Of a stretch of DNA of 64,000 nucleotides, positions 63,906-64,000 are shown in pieces. The stretch is from Sphingobium fontiphilum. Its GTDB lineage: Bacteria > Pseudomonadota > Alphaproteobacteria > Sphingomonadales > Sphingomonadaceae. Below the pieces are notes generated by a model. That model made no database searches, was not told where the DNA came from, and saw nothing but the letters and a program-made list of their open reading frames with translations. The stretch's first letter is position 1. Every line of letters begins with the position of its first letter. A program made the position numbers and the translations under genes. The stretch spans positions 864,872 through 928,871 of the forward strand of contig NZ_JACIEB010000001.1 in NCBI RefSeq assembly GCF_014196635.1, given 5' to 3'.

Positions 63906-64000
63906 TGAGTAGCCCCTAGTTTTCTAGACGCCTTCCGCTTTCAAAATCTGCTGCCGTTCGAACTCGAGAGGTGACAGCATTCCGTTCCTGACCTGCTTGC
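63906..64000. mobile_element. IS3-family insertion sequence, partial (right part off the edge)
   Basis: The end begins TGAGTAGCCCCTAG, with the 5'-TG typical of IS3-family termini, at 63906, and the transposase stop codon lies 18 bp inside. The rest of the element is beyond the right edge, so the matching end and target duplication cannot be seen. Confidence 0.6.
63924..64000 (-). CDS. IS3-family transposase OrfB, C-terminal end
   Basis: Only the last 24 residues are visible: they read QVRNGMLSPLEFERQQILKA followed by EGV, then TAG at 63924. The SPxEFE motif near the C terminus is characteristic of IS3-family DDE transposases. The gene enters from the right edge on the minus strand. Group and completeness cannot be judged. 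Confidence 0.65.
   Translation of the reverse strand, partial: KQVRNGMLSPLEFERQQILKAEGV

Overview
The window is a high-GC alphaproteobacterial chromosome segment, most likely from the Sphingomonadaceae (Sphingobium/Sphingomonas-like). The reasons are uniformly high GC, a ChpT phosphotransferase, an RpoH-type heat-shock sigma factor with the conserved RpoH box, alphaproteobacterial SOS-box sequences, and the family's characteristic dispersed palindromic repeats. This assignment comes from gene content and sequence style, not from a database match.

Positions 1 to about 9350 look like the inner end of an integrated genomic island whose other end lies beyond the left edge. A P4-type tyrosine integrase (7943-9187) sits against the 3' end of tRNA-Leu(CAG) (9344-9430), the usual geometry for tRNA-targeted islands. 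The island carries a type I restriction-modification operon (Phd-like antitoxin, hsdM, hsdS, then an SMC-like ATPase running off the edge; no hsdR is visible). It also carries a two-gene DNA-binding operon behind a promoter that overlaps a perfect GTTC-N7-GTTC SOS box, and a hipB-hipA-HNH operon whose HNH protein has a possible modified-base-reading N terminus. Divergent from hipB is a lone MbcA/ParS-like antitoxin gene. Three palindromic operators spaced exactly 50 bp apart lie between them.

From 9.5 to 63.5 kb the content is core chromosome. The main blocks are: an alpha/beta hydrolase and a TPR protein; the two glyoxalase genes; an acyl-CoA synthetase; ruvA-X-ruvB with an unknown exported protein between them; and a peptide-modification cluster (large transglutaminase/DUF2126, ATP-grasp fused to alpha-E, second transglutaminase) preceded by a ClpP-like protease. 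Then come a P450/hydrolase pair, chpT, a JAMM protease, rluD, rpoH, a sulfotransferase, recN, bamD and a sensor kinase. The translation/RNA superoperon is split in two: truB-rpsO-pnp and rimP-nusA-4OT-ylxR-infB-rbfA. About 3.5 kb lies between the halves, holding a HAD hydrolase, thymidine kinase, an exported hydrolase, a 53-aa AbrB-like gene and two lipoproteins. Further right are a PQQ-type sugar dehydrogenase, ychF, a DNA glycosylase, phoD, a MaoC protein, mutL, and the complete elongasome operon mreB-mreC-mreD-mrdA-rodA.

The window closes with tRNA-Lys(CTT) (63585-63660), a short broken-looking reading frame, and the end of an IS3-family element running off the right edge, so accessory DNA probably resumes there.

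Three similar two-hairpin repeats occur in this window. One lies between rpsO and pnp and one between rbfA and infB. The third lies inside the truB coding sequence, where it is read in frame as about 30 extra residues.
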